DNA of 64,000 nt from positions 157,079 through 221,078 of the forward strand of contig DASXFD010000025.1 in NCBI GenBank assembly GCA_036489755.1, written 5' to 3'. Source of the DNA: JABFXX01 sp036489755 (GTDB lineage Bacteria; Myxococcota_A; Polyangia; Haliangiales; Haliangiaceae). Below are positions 29,783 to 38,282 of the stretch, one piece after another. The stretch's first letter is position 1. Each line of letters begins with the position of its first letter. The notes below the pieces were generated by a model that saw nothing but the letters and a program-made list of their open reading frames with translations, searched no databases and was not told the DNA's origin. The translations under genes were made by a program, and so were the position numbers.

Positions 29783-31117
29783 ATGAGGATCTGGGCGCTG
29801 TTGGCGCTCTTGACGCTCGGGGCCTGCGGAAACCACGCGTCTCCGGCGGCGAAGCGCGATGCCGGCGCGGCCGTCGTCCAGGTCGCCGAGCTGCCCGAGC
29901 TGCCTGCACGCCCGCTCGGCCTGGCCGATCTCGGGGGCTTCGCGTGGCGGTCGCGCGCCGGTCAGCCCGCGTTTCGCGCCGCGCAGGCCGCCGAGGCCGC
30001 CGGCGACTGGCCCGGCGTCGTCCGCGCGTGCACGCAGGCGCTCGCCGCCGATCCCGGCCACCTCGATGCCGCGTGGCTGCTCGCGATCGCCCGCGCCAAG
30101 ACCGGCGCGCTCGACGAGGTGATGGCCCCGCTCGCGCTCGCCGCCGCCGGCGACTACGGCAAGTGGGCGGTCGCGTCGCTCACGCATCCGGCGCTCCGCG
30201 ATTTTCTCGCGACACCCGCCGGCGCCGCGTGGCGACGTCGCGTCGAGGCCGATCGCGCGACGTACCTGGCCGCGCTCGCGCGCTCGATCGTCGTGCGCGC
30301 GAACGGCGACCTGTTCGCGTTCGACGCCAAGGACGCGCGCTGGTACCGGCTCACGCGCACGAACGGCCACGTGATCGCCGCGTTGCCCGCGGGCAAGCGC
30401 TACGCGTACGTCACGCGGCGCAAAGGTGGCCGCTGGGGCGTCGGCGCGATCGATCTCGACGACGGTCACTCGACGCACGACGTGCCGGTCGGCCGGCCGA
30501 ACGGGCCGCTCGTCGTCGCGGACTTGCCGCAAGGGTTCTGGGTCGGCCAGGGCCCGGTCGCGTGGTCGCTCACGCTCGACGGCACGCTGCTCGCGGCGCC
30601 GAAGAAGCCGAGCGGCCCCGAGCTCACGATCTCGACGGCCGGCTCGGTGCGGCTCGCGCGGTTGCCGGTCCCGTCGATCACCGCCGACTGGGACGACCAA
30701 GCGCTCGCGAGCGCGATCCGGTTGCAGCCGACGAGCCGCGTGGTCAGCGTGGCGAGCCCGGGCCTGATCGCCGGCAACACGATCACGTGGTCGCCCGACC
30801 GCTCGAAGATCGCGTTCGTCGCGCAGCTCTCCGATCAATGCGCGCCGCACGCACCGACGGTCGCGGCGTTCGTCGCCGATGCTGCGACCGGCACGACGCA
30901 CGAGCTCGCGCGCGCGACGACGGGGCTCGCGATCGACTGGGTCGACGATCACGAGCTCGCGATCGCGGGCGACGGCGGCGTGTCGCTCGTGCCGCTCGGC
31001 ACCAGCACGCCGATCCCGCTGACCGGCACGACCGGGCTCGCCGAGCCGATGTTCGTGGCGCGCTGCGCGCCGCCCGAGCCGCTCGCCGACGGCTCCGACG
31101 ACGACGATCCGCCCTAA
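29783..31117 (+). CDS. Lipoprotein with TPR-like and beta-propeller-like regions
   Basis: 444 residues. Lipobox LLTLGAC (Cys15). Residues about 65-125 read as a TPR-like helical pair (AAEAAGDWPGVVRACTQALAADPGHLDAAWLLAIAR). Residues about 190-430 are a run of short strands such as DARWYRLTRTNGHVIAALPAGKRYAYV and ITWSPDRSKIAFVAQ, the latter typical of WD40/TolB-type propeller blades. It is probably a periplasmic or surface protein. The C-terminus is acidic (DGSDDDDPP). No enzyme residues identified. Confidence 0.65.
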   Translation: MRIWALLALLTLGACGNHASPAAKRDAGAAVVQVAELPELPARPLGLADLGGFAWRSRAGQPAFRAAQAAEAAGDWPGVVRACTQALAADPGHLDAAWLLAIARAKTGALDEVMAPLALAAAGDYGKWAVASLTHPALRDFLATPAGAAWRRRVEADRATYLAALARSIVVRANGDLFAFDAKDARWYRLTRTNGHVIAALPAGKRYAYVTRRKGGRWGVGAIDLDDGHSTHDVPVGRPNGPLVVADLPQGFWVGQGPVAWSLTLDGTLLAAPKKPSGPELTISTAGSVRLARLPVPSITADWDDQALASAIRLQPTSRVVSVASPGLIAGNTITWSPDRSKIAFVAQLSDQCAPHAPTVAAFVADAATGTTHELARATTGLAIDWVDDHELAIAGDGGVSLVPLGTSTPIPLTGTTGLAEPMFVARCAPPEPLADGSDDDDPP

Positions 31118-31221
31118 CAGGCGTTGATAGCTTTTCACCACCGCCGTCGGCGGGTTTCCGCCAGCTGCCGTGCGTCTCCGCGCACTTGCCGCGTGGCACG
31201 TCGGCTGCTCTTTCGACGGGC

Positions 31222-31593
31222 ATGCAGCGCATCGCAGCCTCGGGGCTCGCCGGTTTGGGTGCGACCGCCGTCGATGTCGCAGCGCTCGCGGCACAGGTTC
31301 ACCACGGCATGCCGATCGCGCTCGCCGCGTTCATCGCGGCGATGCTCGGTGCGTGCGCCGGCTTCACGCTCAACAAGTACGTCGCGTTTCGCGATCGCTC
31401 GCGCGTGACGCTGCCGCAGCTCGGTCGCTTCGCGATCGTCGCGCTCGGTACCGCGCTGCTCGTCGCGGGCGGCATGGAGCTCGTCGCGGTTCAGCTGCAC
31501 GTCCCGTATCTCGCCGCGAAGGCGCTGTGCTCGCTCGCCGTATTCGCCGCGTGGACGTATCCCGCGCAGCGCCGTCTCGTCTTTGCCTCTTGA
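31222..31593 (+). CDS. GtrA-family membrane protein
   Basis: 123 residues from the ATG at 31222. Four predicted membrane helices with the GtrA hallmarks: GLGATAVDVAALA in helix 1, CAGFTLNKYVAFRDR (the N-K-Y/F-x-x-F motif) after helix 2, and a basic C-terminus. GtrA proteins are thought to move polyprenyl-phosphate-linked sugars across the membrane or help the glycosyltransferase beside them. The glycosyltransferase gene follows after 11 nt, the classic pairing. Confidence 0.85.
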   Translation: MQRIAASGLAGLGATAVDVAALAAQVHHGMPIALAAFIAAMLGACAGFTLNKYVAFRDRSRVTLPQLGRFAIVALGTALLVAGGMELVAVQLHVPYLAAKALCSLAVFAAWTYPAQRRLVFAS

Positions 31594-31604
31594 AAGGACT
31601 CGCC

Positions 31605-32351
31605 ATGTTCGTCGATCTCTCCGTCGTCGTTCCGGCCTACAACGAAGCGCTCCGCATCACGCCGACGCTCGAGCGCCTGCACGCGTTCCTGTCGACGCAG
31701 CCGCTGCGGTACGAGATCGTCGTCGTCGACGACGGCTCGCGCGACACCACGTGCGACGTCGTGACCGGCCTGATGGCGAGCGTCGCGAACCTGCGATTGG
31801 TTCGCCAGTCGCCGAACCGCGGCAAGGGTGCGGCCGTGCGCGCCGGCATGCTCGCCGCGACCGGCCAGATCCGGATCATGACCGACGCCGACGGCTCGAT
31901 GCCCGCCGAGATGCTGCCGCGCCTGTTGCGACCGATCACGTCGTGCCGCGCGGCGATCGCGATCGGCTCGCGCTACGCACCCGGCGCGCACACCGATCAA
32001 AAGCAGCCGTGGTACCGCGTGATGTGGAGCCGGCTCTGCAACAAGGTCATCCAGCGGTCGCTCGTGCCCGGCGTGCGCGACACGCAATGCGGCTTCAAGG
32101 CGTTCACGGCCGAGGCGGCGCGCGAGCTGTTCGCGGTCGCGCGCATCGACGGCTGGGCATTCGACCTCGAGATCCTCGCGCTCGCGAAGCGCCGCGGCTA
32201 CACGGTCGAAGAGGTCGGCGTCGAGTGGGCCGACGACGGCCGCTCGCGCGTAAACCCACTCAAGGACATGTGGAAGGTCGTGCGCGAGGCGATCACGATC
32301 CGCAAGAACCTGCGGCGCGGCGTCTATAACCGCTTGCCGCAACCTGCGTGA
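31605..32351 (+). CDS. Family 2 glycosyltransferase (dolichyl-phosphate glucosyltransferase-like)
   Basis: 248 residues from the ATG at 31605. GT-A fold: LSVVVPAYNEALRI, VVDDGSRDTT, NRGKGAAVRAGM and the metal-binding DAD in TDADGSMP, then GSRYAPGAH and DTQCGFKAF, which mark the ALG5/DPM1 group acting on polyprenyl phosphate. There is no C-terminal transmembrane helix, so it probably relies on GtrA next door for the membrane. It likely makes a lipid-linked hexose for surface glycosylation. The 3' end holds the rnpB promoter. Confidence 0.9.
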   Translation: MFVDLSVVVPAYNEALRITPTLERLHAFLSTQPLRYEIVVVDDGSRDTTCDVVTGLMASVANLRLVRQSPNRGKGAAVRAGMLAATGQIRIMTDADGSMPAEMLPRLLRPITSCRAAIAIGSRYAPGAHTDQKQPWYRVMWSRLCNKVIQRSLVPGVRDTQCGFKAFTAEAARELFAVARIDGWAFDLEILALAKRRGYTVEEVGVEWADDGRSRVNPLKDMWKVVREAITIRKNLRRGVYNRLPQPA

Positions 32352-32362
32352 GTCTGTAGCTT
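32334..32362 (+). promoter_or_regulatory. Promoter of rnpB
   Basis: TTGCCG (32334-32339) and TAGCTT (32357-32362) with a 17-bp spacer, overlapping the end of the glycosyltransferase gene. A start about 7 nt further on (about 32369) fits the predicted 5' end of RNase P RNA. Confidence 0.5.
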
Positions 32363-32376
32363 CACCCGGCTCGTGC

Positions 32377-32731
<355 letters not shown>

Positions 32732-32823
32732 GCCCGAGCCTTGCCTGTTCGCGAGCGACATAGCGCGGCCGACCTTGGCCGCATAGCGAGCGAACTCGCG
32801 TGGTGATACCGTTCTAAGAGGGC

Positions 32824-34152
32824 ATGGATCAGCGATCGCCTGTACACGAGATCGTCAGCAAGCTGTGGGCGGCTCTCACGGCGCTCGAGATCCACGCGCC
32901 CACGCGCGACATCGAGCGCTGGGGCTTCTCGATCCACGGCGCGATTTCGGCGCCGGGCCGCGAGTACCACAACCACGAGCACGTCATCGAGATCGCGACC
33001 GCCGACGATCCGCTCGAGGTGATCGCGGCGCTCTATCACGACGCCGTCTACATCCAGGTCGATCTCGGGCCGCCGAGCTCGATGCTGCCCGAGATCTCGA
33101 GCGCGCTCGAAGAAGTCGACGGCGGCTGGCGCGTCCTGCCGCGTGCCGGCGACGATCAGGCGACCGCCGACGTGCTCGCCGTGTTCGGCCGCAAGGTCGG
33201 CGACGTCGTCACGTCGTTGGCCGGGCTCAACGAGATCGCGAGCGCGCTCGTCGCGTCGATCCAGCTCTCGCGCGTGCTCGATCGGATGCAGCGGCTCGCG
33301 ATCGCGGCGTGCATCGAGCAGACGATCCCATTCCGCAACGATCCGGTGACCCCGCTTCGCGATCGCCTCGCCGGCCTCGGCATCGCCGGCGCGCAGCTCG
33401 ATCAGCTCGTCACGCGCGCGCTACGCCTCGGCAACCGCGACGTCGAGAACTTCGCCGACAACGATCCCGCGCGCTTTCTCGACAACACGTGGAAGCTGTT
33501 GCCCGAGAGCAACCCGGCGCTGCACTTGCCGAGCGTGTACTCGGTGCGCGACTACCGCATCGCCCTTCACCGCATGGAAGGATTTCTCGCGCACCTGCCC
33601 GCCGAGCGCGTGTTCCATTCGTTCGGCGACGAGCCCGGCATGGCCGTGCACGCACGCCGCGTCGCGCGCACGACCGGCAACCTCGAGCTCGCCGTCCGCT
33701 ACCTGCGCGCGAAGCTGTACTCGATCGCGCTCGTCGAGGCGGTCGCCGAAGCGACCGGCGGCGACGTCCCGGTCGACTACTTCATGGGCGGCATGAAGCA
33801 CCCGCAGCGCCCCGACATGAAGCGCATCGAGCAATTTCTGCCGCACCTCGGCTCGGTCAAGGATCTCGATCCGCCGCTGCACCGCTTGCTCTCGGAGGGC
33901 CGCGCGTCGGAGTCGAGCTTCGATACGCGGCCGTCGCCGATCGGCGCGTTCTTGATGAACAGCGTCGGCGAAGCGCCGATGCTCGCCGGCGTCGAGCACG
34001 CGAAGCGCTGGTGGGCCGGCGGCTGCACCGTCGAAGATTTCATCGCGAGCCAGCCCGCAAAGCCGATCGGTGCGATCGCGCGCGCCGCCGGTCACATCAT
34101 GGAGACGCGGCGCGACCGGCTGTTCGCGCTCGCCGAGCGTCTCGAGTCGTAG
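32824..34152 (+). CDS. HD-domain-like protein, predicted phosphohydrolase
   Basis: 442 residues. The N-terminal about 200 residues resemble the HD phosphohydrolase set with the signature YHNHEHVIEIA (His49, His51, His53) followed by ALYHDAVYI (His72-Asp73), the H...HD metal site. This subgroup usually lacks a known substrate. Residues 200-440 (ending KPIGAIARAAGHIMETRRDRLFAL) match nothing I recognise; they may be another helical domain. Cytosolic; no signal. It stands alone after rnpB. Confidence 0.65.
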   Translation: MDQRSPVHEIVSKLWAALTALEIHAPTRDIERWGFSIHGAISAPGREYHNHEHVIEIATADDPLEVIAALYHDAVYIQVDLGPPSSMLPEISSALEEVDGGWRVLPRAGDDQATADVLAVFGRKVGDVVTSLAGLNEIASALVASIQLSRVLDRMQRLAIAACIEQTIPFRNDPVTPLRDRLAGLGIAGAQLDQLVTRALRLGNRDVENFADNDPARFLDNTWKLLPESNPALHLPSVYSVRDYRIALHRMEGFLAHLPAERVFHSFGDEPGMAVHARRVARTTGNLELAVRYLRAKLYSIALVEAVAEATGGDVPVDYFMGGMKHPQRPDMKRIEQFLPHLGSVKDLDPPLHRLLSEGRASESSFDTRPSPIGAFLMNSVGEAPMLAGVEHAKRWWAGGCTVEDFIASQPAKPIGAIARAAGHIMETRRDRLFALAERLES

Positions 34153-34155
34153 CGT
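34150..34155 (+). promoter_or_regulatory. Putative -10 (TAGCGT) 6 nt before the next start
   Basis: TAGCGT, then CGTCGC, then the ATG at 34162. The T-A-G of the hexamer is also the stop codon of the preceding gene. Same spacing as at DUF192 and 39964-40635, which share the identical hexamer. Confidence 0.4.
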
Positions 34156-34161
34156 CGTCGC

Positions 34162-35019
34162 ATGAAGGCGGCCGTGCTCGCGCTCGTCGCCGCTTGCGGC
34201 AACGCAGATCCCGGCCCACGCGCAACGAGCCGGTCGACGCCGGCTCCAGCGCCGCAGCCCCCGGCGTGCCAGCTCGACGGGCACTACCGCCTGCAATTCC
34301 GATCCAACTCGACTGATGGCTGGTGGTTCCGCGTGCAGGTCGCCGGCGACAAGGCGACGTTGCCCGACGGCGTCGAGATGCTCGATCTCCCAGCTGGGCC
34401 GATCGCGCTCACCGCCGATTCGCGCGCGTGCACGGTCGTGCTGTCGGGCACGAGCGAGCAGGCCGGAGACGTTCGCGTCGCGCTCGCGCTCGATCCGAAG
34501 ACCAACGCGGTCACCGGCACGCTCACGCGCACGAACAAGATCGCGGACGACGACTCGCCCGTGGCGATCCGCGGCCGGCGCGATTCCGGACCGCTCGTGG
34601 CTCCTGCCTGTCTCCATCCGGGTGTCTTCGAGCTCGCGGTCGATCGCACGGCGAAATGGCAGCTGGGCGGCAACCCGATCCGGGGCTGGAGCTGCACGAC
34701 GTCCGACGAGATGCCGATGGCGGTCGTGCGCATCGAGCCGTTCGGCGACGCGTTGGTGGTCGAGCCGCTGGACGCGGAGTCGCACAAGCAGAGCTTCGAT
34801 CGCCCCAAGGTCACGCGCACCGGTGACTGCACGTTCGAGCTGGTGCTCGACAGCGAGTCGCTGAGCAAGCTGCACGCGCGCGTGACGCTCGGCGGCGACA
34901 CGATCGCCGGCGAGGCGACGTTCGCCCAGGTGCCGCTCGACGATCCGCAGTCCGGTGACGCACGCGCCACGTGCACCGCCGAGCACGCGAAGCTGATCGG
35001 CAAGCGCGTGGCTGATTGA
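34162..35019 (+). CDS. Lipoprotein with two similar beta domains, unknown function
   Basis: 285 residues. Short signal with lipobox LVAAC (Cys12), Pro-rich linker to about 35, then two beta-rich halves. The first starts at CQLDGHYRLQFRSNS and the second at CLHPGVFELAVDR. Both contain a lone cysteine strand (ACTVVLSG; DCTFELVLDS), which suggests an internal duplication. No named domain recognised. It ends at a convergent intergenic region. Confidence 0.6.
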   Translation: MKAAVLALVAACGNADPGPRATSRSTPAPAPQPPACQLDGHYRLQFRSNSTDGWWFRVQVAGDKATLPDGVEMLDLPAGPIALTADSRACTVVLSGTSEQAGDVRVALALDPKTNAVTGTLTRTNKIADDDSPVAIRGRRDSGPLVAPACLHPGVFELAVDRTAKWQLGGNPIRGWSCTTSDEMPMAVVRIEPFGDALVVEPLDAESHKQSFDRPKVTRTGDCTFELVLDSESLSKLHARVTLGGDTIAGEATFAQVPLDDPQSGDARATCTAEHAKLIGKRVAD

Positions 35020-35258
35020 TCCCAGAGGTCGGTTTCGTTGATCCGACGTGCACGACGCTGCGTCTTCGGAATCCGCGTTGTTGCTGTGGCCACGTTTCGG
35101 GAGATCCTGTTGATCTCGTCGCAGAACCAGATTTCGATTTGACCTCGCGAGCCGCGAACTGCGCACGCACGTGATCTTCGAACGTACGGAAGATCGTGTA
35201 CGAGCACGTGCACGTCGTGCACGTGGCACGAGCACGTGGACGACCAGCCGACCGGGCG
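35020..35258. other. Convergent intergenic region
   Basis: 239 bp between the stop of the lipoprotein gene (plus) and the stop of the NUDIX gene (minus). The GC content is lower than in the coding regions. It holds one strong palindrome (35205-35225) and three CACGTG hexamers; nothing else is recognised, and the open frames crossing it are antisense shadows. Confidence 0.5.
35205..35225. terminator. 21-bp perfect palindrome between convergent genes
   Basis: CACGTGCACG, a single T, then CGTGCACGTG. As RNA it can fold on either strand into a GC-rich hairpin with about 8 bp of stem and a 5-nt loop. Position between two converging genes suits a bidirectional terminator or processing signal. There is no T tract, and an operator is a fair alternative. 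Confidence 0.4.
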
Positions 35259-35735
35259 TCAATCGCGATCGAGCTCGGGCCGCCACGGCGCGCCCTCGCG
35301 CGCGAGCACGCCGAGCGGATACACCGGCGCGCCGGCGTCGACGGCCGCGAGCATGTCGAACACCTCGGCGTCGCGACACGGCAGCTCGCGGATCTCGGCG
35401 AGCGTGAGGAATGCGGCGCGCAGCGTGTGCTCGTCGGGCGCTGACTTCGGCGGCGTATCGTCGGCCGGATGCGCGAGGAAGATCGCGCGAACGCGCGCGT
35501 GATCGGCGGACACGCTGTGCTCGACGCGCAGCACGCCGGTGACGCGGATCGCGATGCCGGCTTCTTCGAGCGTCTCGCGGCGGGCGCCCGCTTCGAGCGA
35601 TTCACCGGGCTCGACCCGACCGGCGGGCAAATACCAGCCGCCGCCGTGCTTGCGTTCTTCGACGAGCAGGAACCGCCGCCCGAGCCGCACGACCGCCACC
35701 GCGAAGAACCACGTCGGGATCGGCTCGCGCGACAT
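35259..35735 (-). CDS. NUDIX hydrolase
   Basis: 158 residues. It hydrolyses nucleoside-diphosphate-linked compounds using divalent metal. The complete Nudix box spans residues about 39-61: G, then five residues to Glu, then RETLEEAGI, reading GRVEPGESLEAGARR into ETLEEAGI. The strand before it (FLLVEERKHGGGWYLPAG) is typical of MutT/ADP-ribose pyrophosphatase types. The substrate cannot be told. It lies 8 nt after the zinc-ribbon gene on the same strand. Confidence 0.9.
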   Translation of the reverse strand: MSREPIPTWFFAVAVVRLGRRFLLVEERKHGGGWYLPAGRVEPGESLEAGARRETLEEAGIAIRVTGVLRVEHSVSADHARVRAIFLAHPADDTPPKSAPDEHTLRAAFLTLAEIRELPCRDAEVFDMLAAVDAGAPVYPLGVLAREGAPWRPELDRD

Positions 35736-35743
35736 GACGCGCG

Positions 35744-36487
35744 TCAGGTCTTGGGCTGGTCAGCCGCCGCCGAGGGCCCGTCGAGCAGCTCCTTGCGGTA
35801 GATGAGCCGTTGGCAGCGCGGGCACGTCTCGATCGTCTCGGCGCGCGCGAGCACGTTGTTGAGCTGCGGCGGCAGCGCGACGTGACAGCCCTGGCACGTG
35901 CCCTTCACGACCGGCGCGACCGCGTAGCCGCGCTTGCCGACGAGCGAGTCGTACGTCTTGAGCCACTGCTTCTCGACCGACGCGCGTGCGGTATCGCGAG
36001 CGGCGCGAGCCTCGGCGAGCTGCGTGGCGATGTCGTTGACCTGATCAGCCATCGCGGCCTCGCTGCCGGCGAGCTCGTCGCGGAGCTTTTGGACGTCGGC
36101 ATCGCGCTGCGTGAGCTGCGAATTCGACGCGGCCTGCGCATCGCTGACCTTCTTGAGCTCGCCTTCGCGATCGCCGATCGATTTACGTTTGTTCTCGACC
36201 TCGCGACTCGCGGCGGAGAACTCTTTGCTGTTCTTCGAGGCCTGGAGCTTGCTCTGCGCGCTCTTGAGCGCGTCGCGTTCGCGATCGACGAGATCTTGTT
36301 GCGACTTGCGCCACGTATCGGTCTCGGCGAGCTTGCCGCGCTCGCCATCGAGCATGCCCTGGAGCTTCGTCAGATCGCGGCGAAGAGGATCGAGCTTTTC
36401 CGGGAGCTTCTTGGCCGCGGCCTCGAGCTCGCGAACCTTGACGTCGCAGTTCTGGAGCGTGAGGAGGTTCAGGAGCTGTTCGCGCAC
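35744..36487 (-). CDS. Coiled-coil protein with C4 zinc ribbon (DUF164 type)
   Basis: 247 residues using the GTG at 36487. The open frame extends to 36529, but that part runs into the tRNA gene, so the shorter start is preferred. Residues 1-180 are a long charged coiled-coil hairpin (repeated EL/KL/REV heptads). The C-terminus is a four-cysteine ribbon: CQGCHVALPP then CPRCQRLIY. This is the bacterial C4-type zinc ribbon family (CT398/HP0958-like), members of which are linked to flagellar or secretion sigma-54 regulation and to RNA binding. The role here is unknown. Confidence 0.85.
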   Translation of the reverse strand: MREQLLNLLTLQNCDVKVRELEAAAKKLPEKLDPLRRDLTKLQGMLDGERGKLAETDTWRKSQQDLVDRERDALKSAQSKLQASKNSKEFSAASREVENKRKSIGDREGELKKVSDAQAASNSQLTQRDADVQKLRDELAGSEAAMADQVNDIATQLAEARAARDTARASVEKQWLKTYDSLVGKRGYAVAPVVKGTCQGCHVALPPQLNNVLARAETIETCPRCQRLIYRKELLDGPSAAADQPKT

Positions 36488-36520
36488 GGACTGCCTTTCT
36501 ACTGTGTTTCCAATGTCAGG

Positions 36521-36594
36521 TGGGCCCACCTGGGCTCGAACCAGGGACCCACCGGTTATGAGCCGGCCGCTCTAACCGACTGAGCTATGGGCCC
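36521..36594 (-). tRNA. tRNA with CAT anticodon (tRNA-Ile2 or tRNA-Met)
   Basis: 74 nt on the minus strand. The acceptor GGGCCCA pairs with TGGGCCC, followed by discriminator A. D arm TAGCTCAGTCGGTTAGAGC; anticodon loop CTCATAA with CAT at 36560-36558; T arm GGTTCGAGCC. The 3' CCA is not encoded (the template continues CCT). The D loop and lack of an initiator-type C1 mismatch rule out initiator tRNA. C4-C5 in the acceptor favour the lysidine-modified tRNA-Ile2 over elongator tRNA-Met, but this needs modelling. Confidence 0.9.
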
Positions 36595-36715
36595 GCGCCG
36601 TTTGGTGCCACTTTACGTGGAGCACCGCACGAAACGCGGAGGGCACACTATCAGGTTGACAGAAAACGACAACCTCCGAGGCAACATGACCGTCGGTCGA
36701 GCTGGGACGTGAGGC

Positions 36716-36721
36716 TATACT
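36716..36721 (+). promoter_or_regulatory. Putative -10 (TATACT) upstream of the Q/P-rich protein gene
   Basis: TATACT lies 8 nt before the ATG at 36730. No ribosome binding site is seen between them, which again fits a leaderless or near-leaderless transcript. Confidence 0.4.
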
Positions 36722-36729
36722 CGACACCG

Positions 36730-37416
36730 ATGAACCTCGGAAATGTCGCTCGGGTGGCTCTCGTTGCGGCCTCGTGTCTGGCGGCGGTGGGCTCGGCCTC
36801 GTCGAACAGCAACACGGCCGCGGATCCGCAGGCATCACCGCAGCAAGGCCCGCCGCAGCCACAGCAGATGGACGCCCAGCACGCGCTCGGCCTGTGGCGC
36901 TCGACATTCGGCGCGGTGAAGATCGATGCCGACGGCGCACACGGCGGCATTCAAGCCGGCGCGGTTCACGGCGTGTGGGAATACTCGCGTCAGGGTCAGG
37001 ACGTGATCGGCTACTTCTACGGCACGCTGCAGGGCAACGTCCTGCGGTTCAAGTGGCAGGAGCCCGCGAATCCGCCGCTCACCGGTGAGGGATTCTTGGT
37101 GTTCGAGCAAGGCGGCGGCCAGTATCACGGTCGCTGGTGGAGCGACGCCAAGGATCGCGTCGGCGACTGGAACGGTTGGCGTCAGGCGCAGACGCAGCAG
37201 GGCTACGGCGAGCAGCCGCAACAGGGCAATCCGCAGGAAGGCTATCCGCAGCAGCCGCAGCAGGGTTATCCGCAGCAGCCGCAGCAGGGTTATCCGCCGC
37301 CGCAGGGTCAGTATCCGCAGGGTCAGTATCCGCAACAGCCGCAACAGCCGGCGCCGCAGCAAGCACCGCAGCCGCAGCCGGCTCCGCAGTCGCAGCAGCA
37401 GCCGCAGTATTACTGA
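36730..37416 (+). CDS. Secreted protein with Gln/Pro-rich repeat tail
   Basis: 228 residues from the ATG at 36730 (an ATG 7 codons earlier is less likely because it would push the signal inward). Signal peptide about 1-24 (ARVALVAASCLAAVGSAS). Residues about 45-150 form a compact domain rich in W/G/F: ALGLWRSTFGAVKI, GVWEYSRQGQDVIGYFYG, GRWWSDAKDRVGDW. It resembles a small lipocalin/avidin-like beta barrel, unproven. The last about 75 residues are tandem GYPQQPQQ-type repeats. The extreme 3' end overlaps dapF by 7 nt. Confidence 0.7.
   Translation: MNLGNVARVALVAASCLAAVGSASSNSNTAADPQASPQQGPPQPQQMDAQHALGLWRSTFGAVKIDADGAHGGIQAGAVHGVWEYSRQGQDVIGYFYGTLQGNVLRFKWQEPANPPLTGEGFLVFEQGGGQYHGRWWSDAKDRVGDWNGWRQAQTQQGYGEQPQQGNPQEGYPQQPQQGYPQQPQQGYPPPQGQYPQGQYPQQPQQPAPQQAPQPQPAPQSQQQPQYY
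37225..37350 (+). repeat. Tandem repeats coding for GYPQQPQQ-type units
   Basis: Several copies of a 24-bp unit close to CAGGGTTATCCGCAGCAGCC with small variants encode the low-complexity tail of the protein at 36730. Copy number is likely to vary between strains. Confidence 0.75.
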
Positions 37417-38282
37417 GGACGCGCCGCGAGCGCGCGCGGCTCGAGCTCGCCGTCGAAGACGTGCGCCGCCGGGCCATGCATGCGCACGTCGGTCATGCCG
37501 GGCAGCACGCGAATCGACAGCGTGCCGCCGAGCAAGTTGACGCGAACGTCGCGATCTTCGTCGGCGCGGCCGTTGACGATCGCGGCGGCGACGGTCGCAC
37601 ATGCACCGGTGCCGCACGCGAGCGTGATGCCGCAGCCGCGCTCCCATACGACGACGTCGAGCTCGTCGCGGCCGCGCGCGCGCACGAATTCCACGTTCGT
37701 GCGCTGCGGGAACCACGCATGGTGCTCGAGCGCAGGGCCGATCGACTCGGCGAGCGCTCGCAGGTTCGCGTGCGCATCGTCGACGAAGATCACCGCGTGG
37801 GGATTGCCCATCGACACCGCGGTCGCGCGTAGACCGTCGGCGATCGGCTGATCGACGCAGCGCTCGCGAGCCGGTCCCGTCATTCCGATCTCGCCGCGCT
37901 CGAGGCGCGGGCGGCCCATCGCGACGGTCACGCCGTCGCCTTCGAGCTCGCACACGAGGCGCCCGGCGCCGGTGTCGATCGTCATTTTGCGCGCTTCACG
38001 ACCGCCGCGGTCGTGCAGCTCCTTGACGACGCAGCGGATGCCGTTGCCGCACATCTCGGCCTCGCTACCGTCGGCGTTGAGCACGCGCATCCGCACGTCG
38101 GCACCCGGCGTCACCGGCGGCAGGATCGCGAGCACGCCGTCACCGCCGACGCCGAACTGGCGATCGCACACGCGGCGAACGAGCTGTGGATCCTGCGCCG
38201 CGGCGGCGACGTCCGAAGTCACGGTGCGCAGATCGACAACGAGGAAGTCGTTGCCGAGCCCGTGATACTTCGCGAACCGCAT
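37410..38282 (-). CDS. dapF: Diaminopimelate epimerase
   Basis: 290 residues. It converts LL- to meso-diaminopimelate for lysine and peptidoglycan. Both catalytic cysteines are present: MCGNGIRCVVKEL and ACGTGACATV. The N-terminus MRFAKYHGLGNDFLVVD is the family hallmark. Cytosolic and cofactor-free. Its ATG overlaps the secG stop by 4 nt. Confidence 0.96.
   Translation of the reverse strand: MRFAKYHGLGNDFLVVDLRTVTSDVAAAAQDPQLVRRVCDRQFGVGGDGVLAILPPVTPGADVRMRVLNADGSEAEMCGNGIRCVVKELHDRGGREARKMTIDTGAGRLVCELEGDGVTVAMGRPRLERGEIGMTGPARERCVDQPIADGLRATAVSMGNPHAVIFVDDAHANLRALAESIGPALEHHAWFPQRTNVEFVRARGRDELDVVVWERGCGITLACGTGACATVAAAIVNGRADEDRDVRVNLLGGTLSIRVLPGMTDVRMHGPAAHVFDGELEPRALAARPQ

Noticed and set aside
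31118..31221. Possible riboswitch or structured leader before gtrA
   Set aside because: A small CCGCCG/CGGCGG hairpin is present, but no conserved riboswitch core was recognised; high GC makes such hairpins common.
34284..35222. 312-codon minus-strand frame over the convergent region
   Set aside because: Antisense to the lipoprotein at 34162 and lacking a signal, domain or promoter.
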